A stretch of 64,000 nt of DNA, from assembly GCF_000063445.1 (NCBI RefSeq), contig NC_009464.1, positions 2,170,001 to 2,234,000 of the forward strand, written 5' to 3'. A program made the translations under genes and the position numbers. The stretch is from Methanocella arvoryzae MRE50 (GTDB taxonomy: Archaea > Halobacteriota > Methanocellia > Methanocellales > Methanocellaceae). This document shows positions 43,492 to 51,007 of this stretch, piece by piece (the stretch's first letter is position 1; each line of letters starts with the position of its first letter). The notes beneath the pieces are model-generated. The model had not been told where the DNA came from and searched no databases. It saw only the letters and a list, made by a program, of their open reading frames with translations.

Positions 43492-44030
43492 TTCTTAGCC
43501 TCCAGTTGAGCCTTGATAGCCATGAGACCGGTAGCCTCCATGATCTTCATGATGCCCGGGATGTACTCGGGGTGCGTGGCTGTCGTCGGCGGCTCTGCCG
43601 TCAGGCCGAGCTTAACTCTCAGAGCCCTGTTAGCGTCATTGTTCGGCACAGCATGGCCGGTCTGCGAGATGAACGTCATGTTCTGCACGAAATTCTTCGG
43701 TACCAGCAATTCCCTGGTGGCCATATTCCTCAGCGCGATGATAACATCAGTGGGCTTGACATGCCTGGGACACCTGTCAGTGCAGGTGTAGCAGGTCGAG
43801 CAGTACCAGATGGAATCATCCCGGAGGAGCTGATCCTTCATACCAAGGGCAACCATCCTCATGATCTTCCTGGTCCTGAGGGCGTTCCTTCTGCCCTGGG
43901 GGCAGCTGCCGGTGCAGGTACCGCACTGGTAGCAGACGCCGATGTTCTCTCCGCCCTGTTTCTCTACCTCGTGGGTGAAGTTGATTAAACCCTTGTTGAG
44001 GTTTATTACCTGTGATTCTAATGCAGCCAT
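43488..44030 (-). CDS. hdrC: Heterodisulfide reductase subunit C
   Basis: 180 aa. HdrC has two [4Fe-4S] clusters that wire HdrA to HdrB. The motifs are CYQCGTCTGSCPQGRRNALRT (split view: CYQCGTC, SCP) and CSTCYTCTDRCPRHVKP. It lacks membrane segments, so this is the soluble HdrABC type and not the methanophenazine-linked HdrDE. The Shine-Dalgarno GGAGG falls in the last codons of fwdF, two bases before this gene. Confidence 0.96.
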   Translation of the reverse strand: MAALESQVINLNKGLINFTHEVEKQGGENIGVCYQCGTCTGSCPQGRRNALRTRKIMRMVALGMKDQLLRDDSIWYCSTCYTCTDRCPRHVKPTDVIIALRNMATRELLVPKNFVQNMTFISQTGHAVPNNDANRALRVKLGLTAEPPTTATHPEYIPGIMKIMEATGLMAIKAQLEAKK

Positions 44031-44032
44031 TT

Positions 44033-45124
44033 TTAGGCCTCCTTGATCTTCGGGGTCTTCTCTGCGAAGAGCTTGGCCTCGATCTTGTTGTACAGGTTGG
44101 TCTTCTCGCCGGTGACGTTGATCTTGTTCCTCTTCATGGTGATCGTGCTGTCAGCCGGGCAGGCGTTGATGCAGGCGCCGCAGTAGATGCAGAAGTCCTT
44201 GTTGTAGGCGAGCTTGCCGGGCTTGTGGCCTGCTTCCTCGACTACGGGCAGGTACAGTGCGTTGCACGGGCAGACGTCTACGCAGGTAGAGCAGCCGGCC
44301 GGGCAGTTGGCGGTGTTAATGGTGAGTTCGCCTTCGAAGACCTTCTCAACCTTCGCCGCATCCTTCGGGCAGATGACCTGACACCACGTACAGGTGACGC
44401 ACTCGTTAGTGTCGATGGCGACCTTGCCGCTGAGCTTGGGCTCTTCGATGATCTTGCGCTCGATGGAGATTGCATCCTCGGGGCAGATCTCTACGCAGAC
44501 TTTGCAGGCGTCGCACTTCTTCTCGTCGAACTTGACCTCGCCGATCCTCTTTACTGTCAGTGGAGTCGGCTCTTTGTATTCGATCTTGAATGCGTCGCAG
44601 GCCTCTGCGCAGATGCCGCACTTGGTGCACTTCGCATCGTCGAGCTTGTAGTCGATCGCGTACTTCATGGTCGAAGCAGCCTTGTGGCCCTGGTCAACCT
44701 TGGCGACGTCTCTCCTGATGGCGTCCCTCGGGCAGACCTCTTCGCACAGCACACAGCGAGAGCACTTCTCATCGTCGATCTTCGCTTTCTTCTCAAGCAC
44801 CGGGAAGCCCTGCTGCTCCAGAATGGGGAGTTTCTCTACGCCGTCTACGGACAGCTTGATGGCGTTGAACGGGCAAAGGATGTTGCATACACCGCAGAAA
44901 GAGCACTTCTTCGGGTCGACATCGACCTTGGATACCTTAGCCTTGCCACGGCTTACTGCGCCGATCGGGCCCTCGGTAATTGCCTCTTCCGGACAGGCGT
45001 CAATACAGACTCCGCAACCGGTACACCGATCCAGGTCCACAGCCAGATTTAACTTCTGGGTCAGCAGCCTCTGTTCGATTACCTGCTTATTGTTCTCTGT
45101 TTTCTTCGAATAACTGGGAAACAA
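44033..45124 (-). CDS. fwdF: FwdF-type polyferredoxin with eight [4Fe-4S] motifs
   Basis: 363 aa from TTG 45124, preceded by an extended GGAGGAGG Shine-Dalgarno. Eight ferredoxin cluster motifs can be counted: CTGCGVCIDACP, CSFCGVCNILCP, CSRCVLCEEVCP, CTKCGICAEACD, CDACKVCVEICP, CVTCTWCQVICP, CPAGCSTCVDVCP and CIYCGACINACP. That makes four fused two-cluster ferredoxins, as in FwdF, the electron wire of the formylmethanofuran dehydrogenase complex. The sixth and seventh motifs are slightly irregular (TCTW, PAGC). Position between fwdG and hdrC suggests it bridges the Hdr and Fwd enzymes. MvhB is the main alternative name. Confidence 0.92.
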   Translation of the reverse strand: MFPSYSKKTENNKQVIEQRLLTQKLNLAVDLDRCTGCGVCIDACPEEAITEGPIGAVSRGKAKVSKVDVDPKKCSFCGVCNILCPFNAIKLSVDGVEKLPILEQQGFPVLEKKAKIDDEKCSRCVLCEEVCPRDAIRRDVAKVDQGHKAASTMKYAIDYKLDDAKCTKCGICAEACDAFKIEYKEPTPLTVKRIGEVKFDEKKCDACKVCVEICPEDAISIERKIIEEPKLSGKVAIDTNECVTCTWCQVICPKDAAKVEKVFEGELTINTANCPAGCSTCVDVCPCNALYLPVVEEAGHKPGKLAYNKDFCIYCGACINACPADSTITMKRNKINVTGEKTNLYNKIEAKLFAEKTPKIKEA

Positions 45125-45149
45125 GGTTATTTCCTCCTCCTATACAATC

Positions 45150-45398
45150 TCACTCCGTTGTAAGCGTGATCGCTCTCTGAGGGCAGACTTCAAGGCAAAT
45201 GCCGCAACCATTGCAGACTTCCTCATCGACAACCACTGCCTTACCGTTCAAAACATTGTAAGTCTTCTTTTTGGTTACCGGGTTGGCAACCGTCAACTCC
45301 AACGCATTGACCGGGCAGGCGACAACGCAATTATTGCAACCAGTACAGGTCCTGTTCTGGATATCTAATGATATTGTCGTCACGTTAGCACCAGCCAT
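45150..45398 (-). CDS. fwdG: FwdG-type 2[4Fe-4S] ferredoxin
   Basis: 82 aa. Two cluster motifs are seen, CTGCNNCVVACPVNALEL near residue 18 and CNGCGICLEVCPQRAITL near residue 62, separated by an insert that is longer than in simple ferredoxins. FwdG feeds electrons into FwdB. It is the first gene of the minus-strand run; the promoter TATA box lies at 45440-45449. It ends 25 bp before fwdF. Confidence 0.9.
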   Translation of the reverse strand: MAGANVTTISLDIQNRTCTGCNNCVVACPVNALELTVANPVTKKKTYNVLNGKAVVVDEEVCNGCGICLEVCPQRAITLTTE

Positions 45399-45439
45399 TA
45401 GGTTTTAATAAGTTGGTTGATTTTGTATGACTACACAAT

Positions 45440-45449
45440 CTATTTATAG
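45440..45449 (-). promoter_or_regulatory. TATA box for the fwdG-led operon
   Basis: CTATAAATAG on the minus strand closely fits the archaeal TATA consensus. Transcription would begin about 25 bp on, near 45420, giving a leader of about 20 nt before the fwdG ATG at 45398. Confidence 0.6.
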
Positions 45450-46104
45450 CTTACGAAGTCGTTTTTCAACCAACGCGGCCATTTTTATATTATTTTTTAT
45501 TGGTGGCTTAAAGCTTTTATATTTGTTTTTCATTGCGTATTATTCACCATATTAAATCCTTTTCTATCCTGAATGATCAATTTCCGCTATCATCCTCCCT
45601 TCTCTCTCACTACGCTATTCGGCCGATAAATAAAAACAACACCGGTTATCCTGCTTGCTTACCACATGGGTTTGCTTACCATGTTTAAGGACTATATTTA
45701 GTATTATTGTGATATAAACTTTTTCCCATATCTCATATAATATATCATTGTTTGCCTATAATTTATTTGTCAAAATCGCAATGATACTATAATATATAGC
45801 ATATTCTCTATTTAAACTTATATTGTATCACGAGACATATTATATTCTCATGCAGTCGTAATACTCTGCCTGACATAGAAACTTACAAGAATACCTGCAT
45901 CCTATTGCGCAGGATATATTTCGCCATATCGACAGCTTCGTGGTGAGGTAGTGATTGCCCTGACAGGGGTAGATACATAATATATAGGAACAATCGCAGC
46001 TTAAAAATGTTGCCTGTAAAAAAACCAGTTTCTCATGGGTCACAATCCCTTGCACTGCAGGCATTAGTGGCAGGGTGAAAATTTTTTCAGTTATAACTAA
46101 AGTG

Positions 46105-46112
46105 TTATATAC
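46105..46112 (+). promoter_or_regulatory. Possible TATA box for mvhGA
   Basis: TTATATAC lies 85 bp upstream of the mvhG ATG. If used, the transcript would start near 46135 and contain the symmetrical dyad at 46143-46181 in its 5' leader. The AT-rich centre of that dyad (ATATAATAT) is an alternative TATA box. Confidence 0.4.
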
Positions 46113-46142
46113 CCCATTGCCGCAAAAAGACTGTAGCTAATA

Positions 46143-46181
46143 TCGGGTGACTATGGAATATAATATTCCGGCGAAGCCCGA
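46143..46181 (+). promoter_or_regulatory. 39-bp symmetrical nested dyad upstream of mvhG
   Basis: TCGGG (46143-46147), seven bases, GGAATAT (46155-46161), a central A (46162), ATATTCC (46163-46169), seven bases, CCCGA (46177-46181). Inner and outer arms are each perfect and share one centre exactly. It ends 15 bp before the mvhG ATG. It may be the operator of a dimeric or tetrameric regulator. Confidence 0.6.
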
Positions 46182-46196
46182 AACGGAGTTGAACGT

Positions 46197-47114
46197 ATGT
46201 CGAAAGTAAAAGTAGCAGAGACCTGGATTGGCGCCTGCGCCGGCTGTGAAATCTCGGTGCTGGACACTCACGAGGCTCTCTTACCTATCCTTGACAAGAT
46301 CGAGTTTGTCTACATCCCGGTCCTTATGGACACCAAGCACATCCCGAAGGCGACCGTGGGCATCGTATCTGGCTGTGTCAGGAACTCTGACAACCTCCAC
46401 GAGTTACTCGAGATGAGGAAGAACGTGGACATCCTGGTAGCTCTCGGCAGCTGCGCCTGCTTCGGCGGCACGCCCGGTATGGCTAACCTCTACACCCCCG
46501 AGCAGCTGCTCGAAGAGGTCTACGTCACCACCAAGAGCACCAAGAACGAGATCCAGAGGCACCCGTACATGGACGGCCTCCCGACCCTGCTTCCGGACGC
46601 AAAGCCCCTCAGCGACTACGTCAAGGTAGACGCAATGATCCCGGGCTGCGGACCGAGGCCGGCAATGATCGCCCAGGCTATCCTCAGCCTGCTGGGCGCT
46701 GCCGAGTACAAGCTCAGCACTAAGTCCGTCTGCGACGAGTGCGCCCGTGAGAAGTCCGAGAGGAACCTCAAGAAGATCCTCAGGCCCTTCGAAGGCACCA
46801 TCGACGAGAAGAAGTGCCTGTTCGAGCAGGGATACCTGTGCAGCGGTTCTGCCACCAGGGCAGGCTGCGGCGCAATGTGCCCGTCCTCCGGCGTAGCATG
46901 CCGCGGCTGCTTCGGCCCGTGCGAGAACTCTCCCGAGCAGGGCTCTGCCATGATCAGCGCAGTCTCCTCCTGCTACGGCCTCGACGACGACCCGAACACC
47001 GACCTGGACAAGTTCGTGGCTGAAGTCTACGACCCCATCGGCAACTTCTACAAGTACACCATGCCCTCCTCGTTCCTGACCAAGAAGGCAGTCGAGAAGA
47101 CGGCAAAGAAATAA
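46197..47114 (+). CDS. mvhG: F420-non-reducing hydrogenase small subunit
   Basis: 305 aa from ATG 46197, with GGAG nine bases upstream. MvhG carries three [4Fe-4S] clusters that lead electrons from the NiFe site to MvhD. Proximal cluster Cys are in GACAGCEIS and LGSCACFGG; further Cys are in MIPGCGPRP, VCDECAREK, GYLCSGSATRAGCGAMCPSS and ACRGCFGPCEN. No Tat signal is present, so the enzyme is cytoplasmic. It is followed by mvhA after ten bases. The divergent control region carries the nested dyad at 46143-46181. Confidence 0.96.
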   Translation: MSKVKVAETWIGACAGCEISVLDTHEALLPILDKIEFVYIPVLMDTKHIPKATVGIVSGCVRNSDNLHELLEMRKNVDILVALGSCACFGGTPGMANLYTPEQLLEEVYVTTKSTKNEIQRHPYMDGLPTLLPDAKPLSDYVKVDAMIPGCGPRPAMIAQAILSLLGAAEYKLSTKSVCDECAREKSERNLKKILRPFEGTIDEKKCLFEQGYLCSGSATRAGCGAMCPSSGVACRGCFGPCENSPEQGSAMISAVSSCYGLDDDPNTDLDKFVAEVYDPIGNFYKYTMPSSFLTKKAVEKTAKK

Positions 47115-47124
47115 GGTGATTATC

Positions 47125-48540
47125 ATGGTTAAACAGATTAAAGTCTCACCAGTAACCAGAATCGAGGGCCACGCTCAGATTACCATCGACGTCGATGACA
47201 ACAACAAGGCCACCGACGCAAGGCTCAACATCATGGAGATCAGGGGTTTCGAGAAGTTCCTGCAGGGCAGGGCTGTCGAAGAGGCCCCCAGGATCGTCAC
47301 CCAGATCTGCGGTATCTGCCCTGTGTCCCACCACCTGGCAGCAGCCAAGGCAGTAGACGAGTGCTTCGGCGTAGAGGCACCCCAGACTGCAAACATGCTC
47401 CGTGAGCTCATGCAGTACGGTCAGTACATCCACTCCCACTCGCTCCATTTCTACTTCCTGGGCGCACCGGACTTCGTGTTCACCCCGGACGGCAACCCGA
47501 CCCAGAGGAACGTCTTCGGCATCGTGGGCGCCAACCCCGCTCTCGCCACCGAGGCAGTCATGTTCAGGAAGATCGGCCAGCAGATCGTCGAGGCCACCGC
47601 GGGCAGGTCCATCAACCCCGTGACCTACATCCCCGGCGGTATCAGCAAGGGCTTAACCCAGGCTGACGTCGACAGGCTGCTGCCCATGGCCAAGCAGGCT
47701 GTCACCTACGCGCAGAACGCCCTTGCACTGGCAAAGCCCATCTTCAACCAGTACATCGACGCGATCAAGCTCCTCGGCGAAGCCGAGTCCATGCACATGG
47801 GCTTAGTCAAGAACGGCAACCTCGAGCTCTACGACGGTATGCTCAGGCTCCAGGGCAAGGATGGCAGCATCATCAAGGAATTCAAGCCCCAGGACTACCT
47901 GCAGTACATCAGCGAATACGTGTACCCGCACTCCTACATGAAGGCCCCCTACTGGAAGGAAATGGGCTGGGAGAACGGCATGTACCGTGTCTCGCCGCTG
48001 TCCAGGATCAACGTCTGCGACCAGATCGACACCCCGCTCGCCAATGCCGAGCTGCAGGAGTTCCGCAAGGCCTTCGGCAGGCCGGCCCAGATGACCCTGC
48101 TGTACCACTACGCCAGGCTCATCGAGCTGCTCTACGCCTCCGAGAAGGCAGTCGAGCTGCTGAGCAACAAGGCTATCACCGGCAAGGAACTGCGCGTACC
48201 TGTAAAGGCAAGGGCAGCCACTGGTGTAGGCGTGATCGAGGCTCCGAGAGGCACCCTCATCCACGACTACGACACCGACGAGAAGGGCATGATCACCAAG
48301 GCCAACATCATCGTCGCCACTGCGCACAACAACAAGGCCATCAACCTCGGCCTGAAGAACACCGCCCAGAAGATCATCAACAGCCCCACCCCTGAAGAGG
48401 GCATCCTCAACAGGATGGAAATGGTCATCAGGGCCTACGACCCGTGCTTCTCTTGCGCTACCCACAGCGTAGCCGGCAAGATGCCGCTCGAGGTCACCTT
48501 CAACTACGCCAGCGGCGAGAAGAAGGTCATCCGCAGGTAA
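47125..48540 (+). CDS. mvhA: F420-non-reducing [NiFe] hydrogenase large subunit
   Basis: 471 aa from ATG 47125, with AAGGTGAT six bases upstream; an in-frame GTG at 47116 overlaps that site. MvhA oxidises H2 at the Ni-Fe(CN)2CO centre. Nickel ligands are in QICGICPVSHH (N-terminal Cys pair near residue 62) and DPCFSCATH (C-terminal pair). After that His, 22 more residues follow, consistent with a C-terminal peptide removed by a maturation endopeptidase (HyaD/HycI type). No maturation (hyp) genes are in the window. Confidence 0.97.
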   Translation: MVKQIKVSPVTRIEGHAQITIDVDDNNKATDARLNIMEIRGFEKFLQGRAVEEAPRIVTQICGICPVSHHLAAAKAVDECFGVEAPQTANMLRELMQYGQYIHSHSLHFYFLGAPDFVFTPDGNPTQRNVFGIVGANPALATEAVMFRKIGQQIVEATAGRSINPVTYIPGGISKGLTQADVDRLLPMAKQAVTYAQNALALAKPIFNQYIDAIKLLGEAESMHMGLVKNGNLELYDGMLRLQGKDGSIIKEFKPQDYLQYISEYVYPHSYMKAPYWKEMGWENGMYRVSPLSRINVCDQIDTPLANAELQEFRKAFGRPAQMTLLYHYARLIELLYASEKAVELLSNKAITGKELRVPVKARAATGVGVIEAPRGTLIHDYDTDEKGMITKANIIVATAHNNKAINLGLKNTAQKIINSPTPEEGILNRMEMVIRAYDPCFSCATHSVAGKMPLEVTFNYASGEKKVIRR

Positions 48541-48657
48541 ATTTAAAGAATAAGGGAGGAACTAACCAGTTCCTCTTACCTACTTTTTTGCATATTCATT
48601 ACACATCGCACAGAGTGGCTGCCACTATAGAGACGCAGAGGCTCACATAGTAGTTGT

Positions 48658-48938
48658 TTTACCACAGAGGCACAGAGACGCACAGAGGTTCACAGAGTAC
48701 TGGTTACCACAGAGGCACAGAGATCCACAGAGACTCACAGAGGCTTACTTAATAATCAGAGAGCGCGTCTGTATCTTTCTTTTAACTTATGGATCGGCAT
48801 ACGTGCGTCAAGTCTATAGAGTGATATTACCGAAAAACTTCGACTCTCTCCATCATCAAAATAGAAAATTACTCTGGCATCTCTGTGTTTCTCTGTGCCT
48901 CTGTGGTTAACCGTTTCTCTGTGAACCTCTGTGGTAAA
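48658..48938. repeat. Intergenic inverted-repeat element, CACAGAGG family, copy 3
   Basis: The ends TTTACCACAGAGG (48658-48670) and CCTCTGTGGTAAA (48926-48938) are perfect inverted repeats. The left arm carries three or four ACCACAGAGGCACAGAG units, the right arm their complements. The core at about 48763-48875 is a diverged homologue of the core in the copy at 28381. The element lies between mvhA and the convergent EamA transporter gene. Confidence 0.9.
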
Positions 48939-48960
48939 TAGTTGAGGCTCTGGTCATAGG

Positions 48961-49887
48961 TTAACTTGAAGCCCCGGCTTTTCCATGCTTTTTCTCCGCG
49001 AAAAACATCCCGAAGATGATGAGCGCCGCCCCGGCCAGCGTATAGGCTGTCATCGCTTCGCCCAGCACTATGGCCGCCAGCAGGACGCCGGAGAGGGGCA
49101 TGATGTAGATGAAGACAGCGATCGTGGATGCCGGGAGCTTCTCCAGCCCGTAGTTGTACACGAGGAAAGCGATTAATGAGCAGCAGATAGCGAGGAAGCC
49201 CATCGATAGCCAGGTCAGCCCGGTAAAAGCGGTTACCGGCGTATGCGGGGATAAGAAGTACAGTGGTATGAGTTCCAGGGTGCCGAAGATGAAGACGTAG
49301 TTCAGCACTGTCAGAGCGGAGTACTTTTCATTAGCCCGCTTGCCCAGCACGGTGTAGATTGCCCATGCCAGCGTGCCCATGAGTGCAATGCCGTCGCCCA
49401 GGATGTTAGGGGACAGGCTGAAGTTGCCGTTGGTCACGATCAGGGCAAGCCCGGCGAATGCTACGAATGCCCCTATCAGCTTGTTGTTGGTCAGCTTCTC
49501 GCCCATCAGCCAGGCGGATAGGAAGATGATGAAGAAGGTCGACAGGTTGAATATCAGAGTAAAGTTAGTCGCCGTGGTGTAGTCAAGCGACAGCACCTGC
49601 AGGAAGAATGATAGTGTTACCCCGATCGTGGCGAGGGCGGCGAAGTACGGTATGTCTTTCAGCTCTACGTTAAAGGCTTTTCTGCCCTTCCAGAGCAGCG
49701 TGGCGCCGATCAGCAGGGGCGTGGCAATGGCGAACCTCAGGGCCAGGATCTCCATGGTGCCGAGCTGAAGGTAGGCTTCCTTGATCGCCACGCCTGACGC
49801 GCCCCAGAAGGCGTTGATCACGACCAGCCCGGCGAGGAGCCACAGCCAGCTCTTGCCTGTTTTGCCCGCACCATTTTCCACGTCCAT
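48961..49887 (-). CDS. EamA-family (DMT superfamily) transporter
   Basis: 308 aa. Ten hydrophobic helices in two five-helix repeats are visible. The N-terminal EamA repeat has LVVINAFWGASGVAIKEAYL and LRFAIATPLLIGATLL. The C-terminal repeat has LMGTLAWAIYTVLGKRANEKY and FIYIMPLSGVLLAAIVLGEAM. The C-terminus is basic. DMT members export amino acids or other metabolites; the substrate here is unknown. It stands alone, convergent with mvhA. Confidence 0.92.
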   Translation of the reverse strand: MDVENGAGKTGKSWLWLLAGLVVINAFWGASGVAIKEAYLQLGTMEILALRFAIATPLLIGATLLWKGRKAFNVELKDIPYFAALATIGVTLSFFLQVLSLDYTTATNFTLIFNLSTFFIIFLSAWLMGEKLTNNKLIGAFVAFAGLALIVTNGNFSLSPNILGDGIALMGTLAWAIYTVLGKRANEKYSALTVLNYVFIFGTLELIPLYFLSPHTPVTAFTGLTWLSMGFLAICCSLIAFLVYNYGLEKLPASTIAVFIYIMPLSGVLLAAIVLGEAMTAYTLAGAALIIFGMFFAEKKHGKAGASS

Positions 49888-50028
49888 CCGTATTTGCCCC
49901 GACTTAATGTAGATGAGGCTTGTAGGTGGCGGTCATGTGATAAAAAGGTTATGTTGGCATCGATCAGATAACGCTTATCTACCATGCCGTCGATATCGTT
50001 TTAAATTAACACCTTATGGAGGATATGT

Positions 50029-50811
50029 ATGAATAAGAGGGTATTACTAGTTCTGGGCGTACTGGCCATTCTCGTGGCCTCCACCGCCCTGAGCGGATGT
50101 TTAGGTGGTAACCAGACCACTCCGACTACACCGGGTACCGCGACGCCGACAACCCCGGCTACCAGCACGGGCGGGAAAAACCCGCTGGCCTCGGTCACCA
50201 CTTCCGGGGACACGATCACTATCACCGGCACCAAGACCAGTATGAGTGACGATCAGTACAGCGAGACCTTCAACCTCGAGGAAGGCACGTACATCTACAC
50301 CTGGACTAACAAGGGTGGCTACGAAGACTGGTTTACCGCCGCTCTCGAATCGCCTGAGGGAGACAGCTACGGCATGGTTTCACTTATGGACCCCAGCGGC
50401 TCATCTTACTTAGTCGTTGAAGCGGAAGGGTACTTCGCAAAGCCTGGCCCGGCAAGGCTGAACGTGGCAAATGGCGGAACCTACACTGTCACATATACGA
50501 AGCCGACTACCGGTGAAAATGTACCTCTGACCGTCACCGGCGGACCCGGGGAGCAGGTCGCTAAGGCAGTATCGCTGAACCCCGGCCCGGTGACCATCAG
50601 CGTCAAGCACCACGGCTTCGACAGCAGTGAGCAGGGCACCACGATGGTAGGCCTGCACAAGGTAGACACCGGTAAAAGCGTCAGGCTCGATGGTCCCTGG
50701 ATCGTCAGCGAAACCGGAGATGCGACCGGCGAGATCGAAGAAGCCGGCCTGTACGTCTTCAGCGTGTCCTTCAGGGCACACACCAACGGCGAAGCGACCA
50801 TCAGCCAGTAA
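50029..50811 (+). CDS. Predicted lipoprotein, 260 aa, unknown function
   Basis: The N-terminus is a lipoprotein signal (VLGVLAILVASTALSGC) with lipobox LSGC. A Thr/Pro-rich linker of about 25 residues follows (TTPTTPGTATPTTPATST), common in archaeal surface proteins. The rest is a beta-rich domain (about residues 55-260) with repeated strands such as EGTYIYTWTNKGGYEDWF and AGLYVFSVSF. No catalytic residues stand out. It could be a membrane-attached surface or binding protein. The gene ends in a clear hairpin terminator at 50824. Confidence 0.82.
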   Translation: MNKRVLLVLGVLAILVASTALSGCLGGNQTTPTTPGTATPTTPATSTGGKNPLASVTTSGDTITITGTKTSMSDDQYSETFNLEEGTYIYTWTNKGGYEDWFTAALESPEGDSYGMVSLMDPSGSSYLVVEAEGYFAKPGPARLNVANGGTYTVTYTKPTTGENVPLTVTGGPGEQVAKAVSLNPGPVTISVKHHGFDSSEQGTTMVGLHKVDTGKSVRLDGPWIVSETGDATGEIEEAGLYVFSVSFRAHTNGEATISQ

Positions 50812-50823
50812 ACTAAGTTTGTC

Positions 50824-50861
50824 TGCAGGCATCTAGTATGCCTGCAACCTCTCCTTTTTTT
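50824..50861 (+). terminator. Hairpin plus T-run terminator after the lipoprotein gene
   Basis: TGCAGGCAT (50824-50832) and ATGCCTGCA (50838-50846) form a perfect 9-bp stem with a 5-base loop, followed by seven T (50855-50861). Confidence 0.75.
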
Positions 50862-51007
50862 GCGATGGCTGTAAAAAGCCTTACAAGATCGATTGCCTAT
50901 GTTCATATTCCGGGGCTACTGGCGAACATAAATCATCCATGCTCTATCCGGACGATAGTACCTCGTACGACCACTAATTTTTAATAATTTGTAATTAAGT
51001 ACTAGTT

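Larger units (their letters stand above)
45399..46196. other. AT-rich divergent intergenic region between the fwd-hdr run and mvhGA
   Basis: About 800 bp without a convincing gene, strikingly AT-rich compared with its GC-rich surroundings. Many TATATA-like strings occur between 45720 and 45840. Promoter elements for both directions lie near the ends (45440-45449 minus; about 46105-46112 plus). A 74-codon frame on the minus strand at 45840-46064 has no support. A 10-base repeat TTGCTTACCA occurs at about 45655 and 45671. Confidence 0.7.

Noticed and set aside
45840-46064. 74-residue cysteine-rich open frame on the minus strand in the gap upstream of fwdG
   Set aside because: Composition follows the AT-rich DNA, no Shine-Dalgarno or TATA at a sensible distance, no domain, and the residues do not show codon bias of neighbouring genes.
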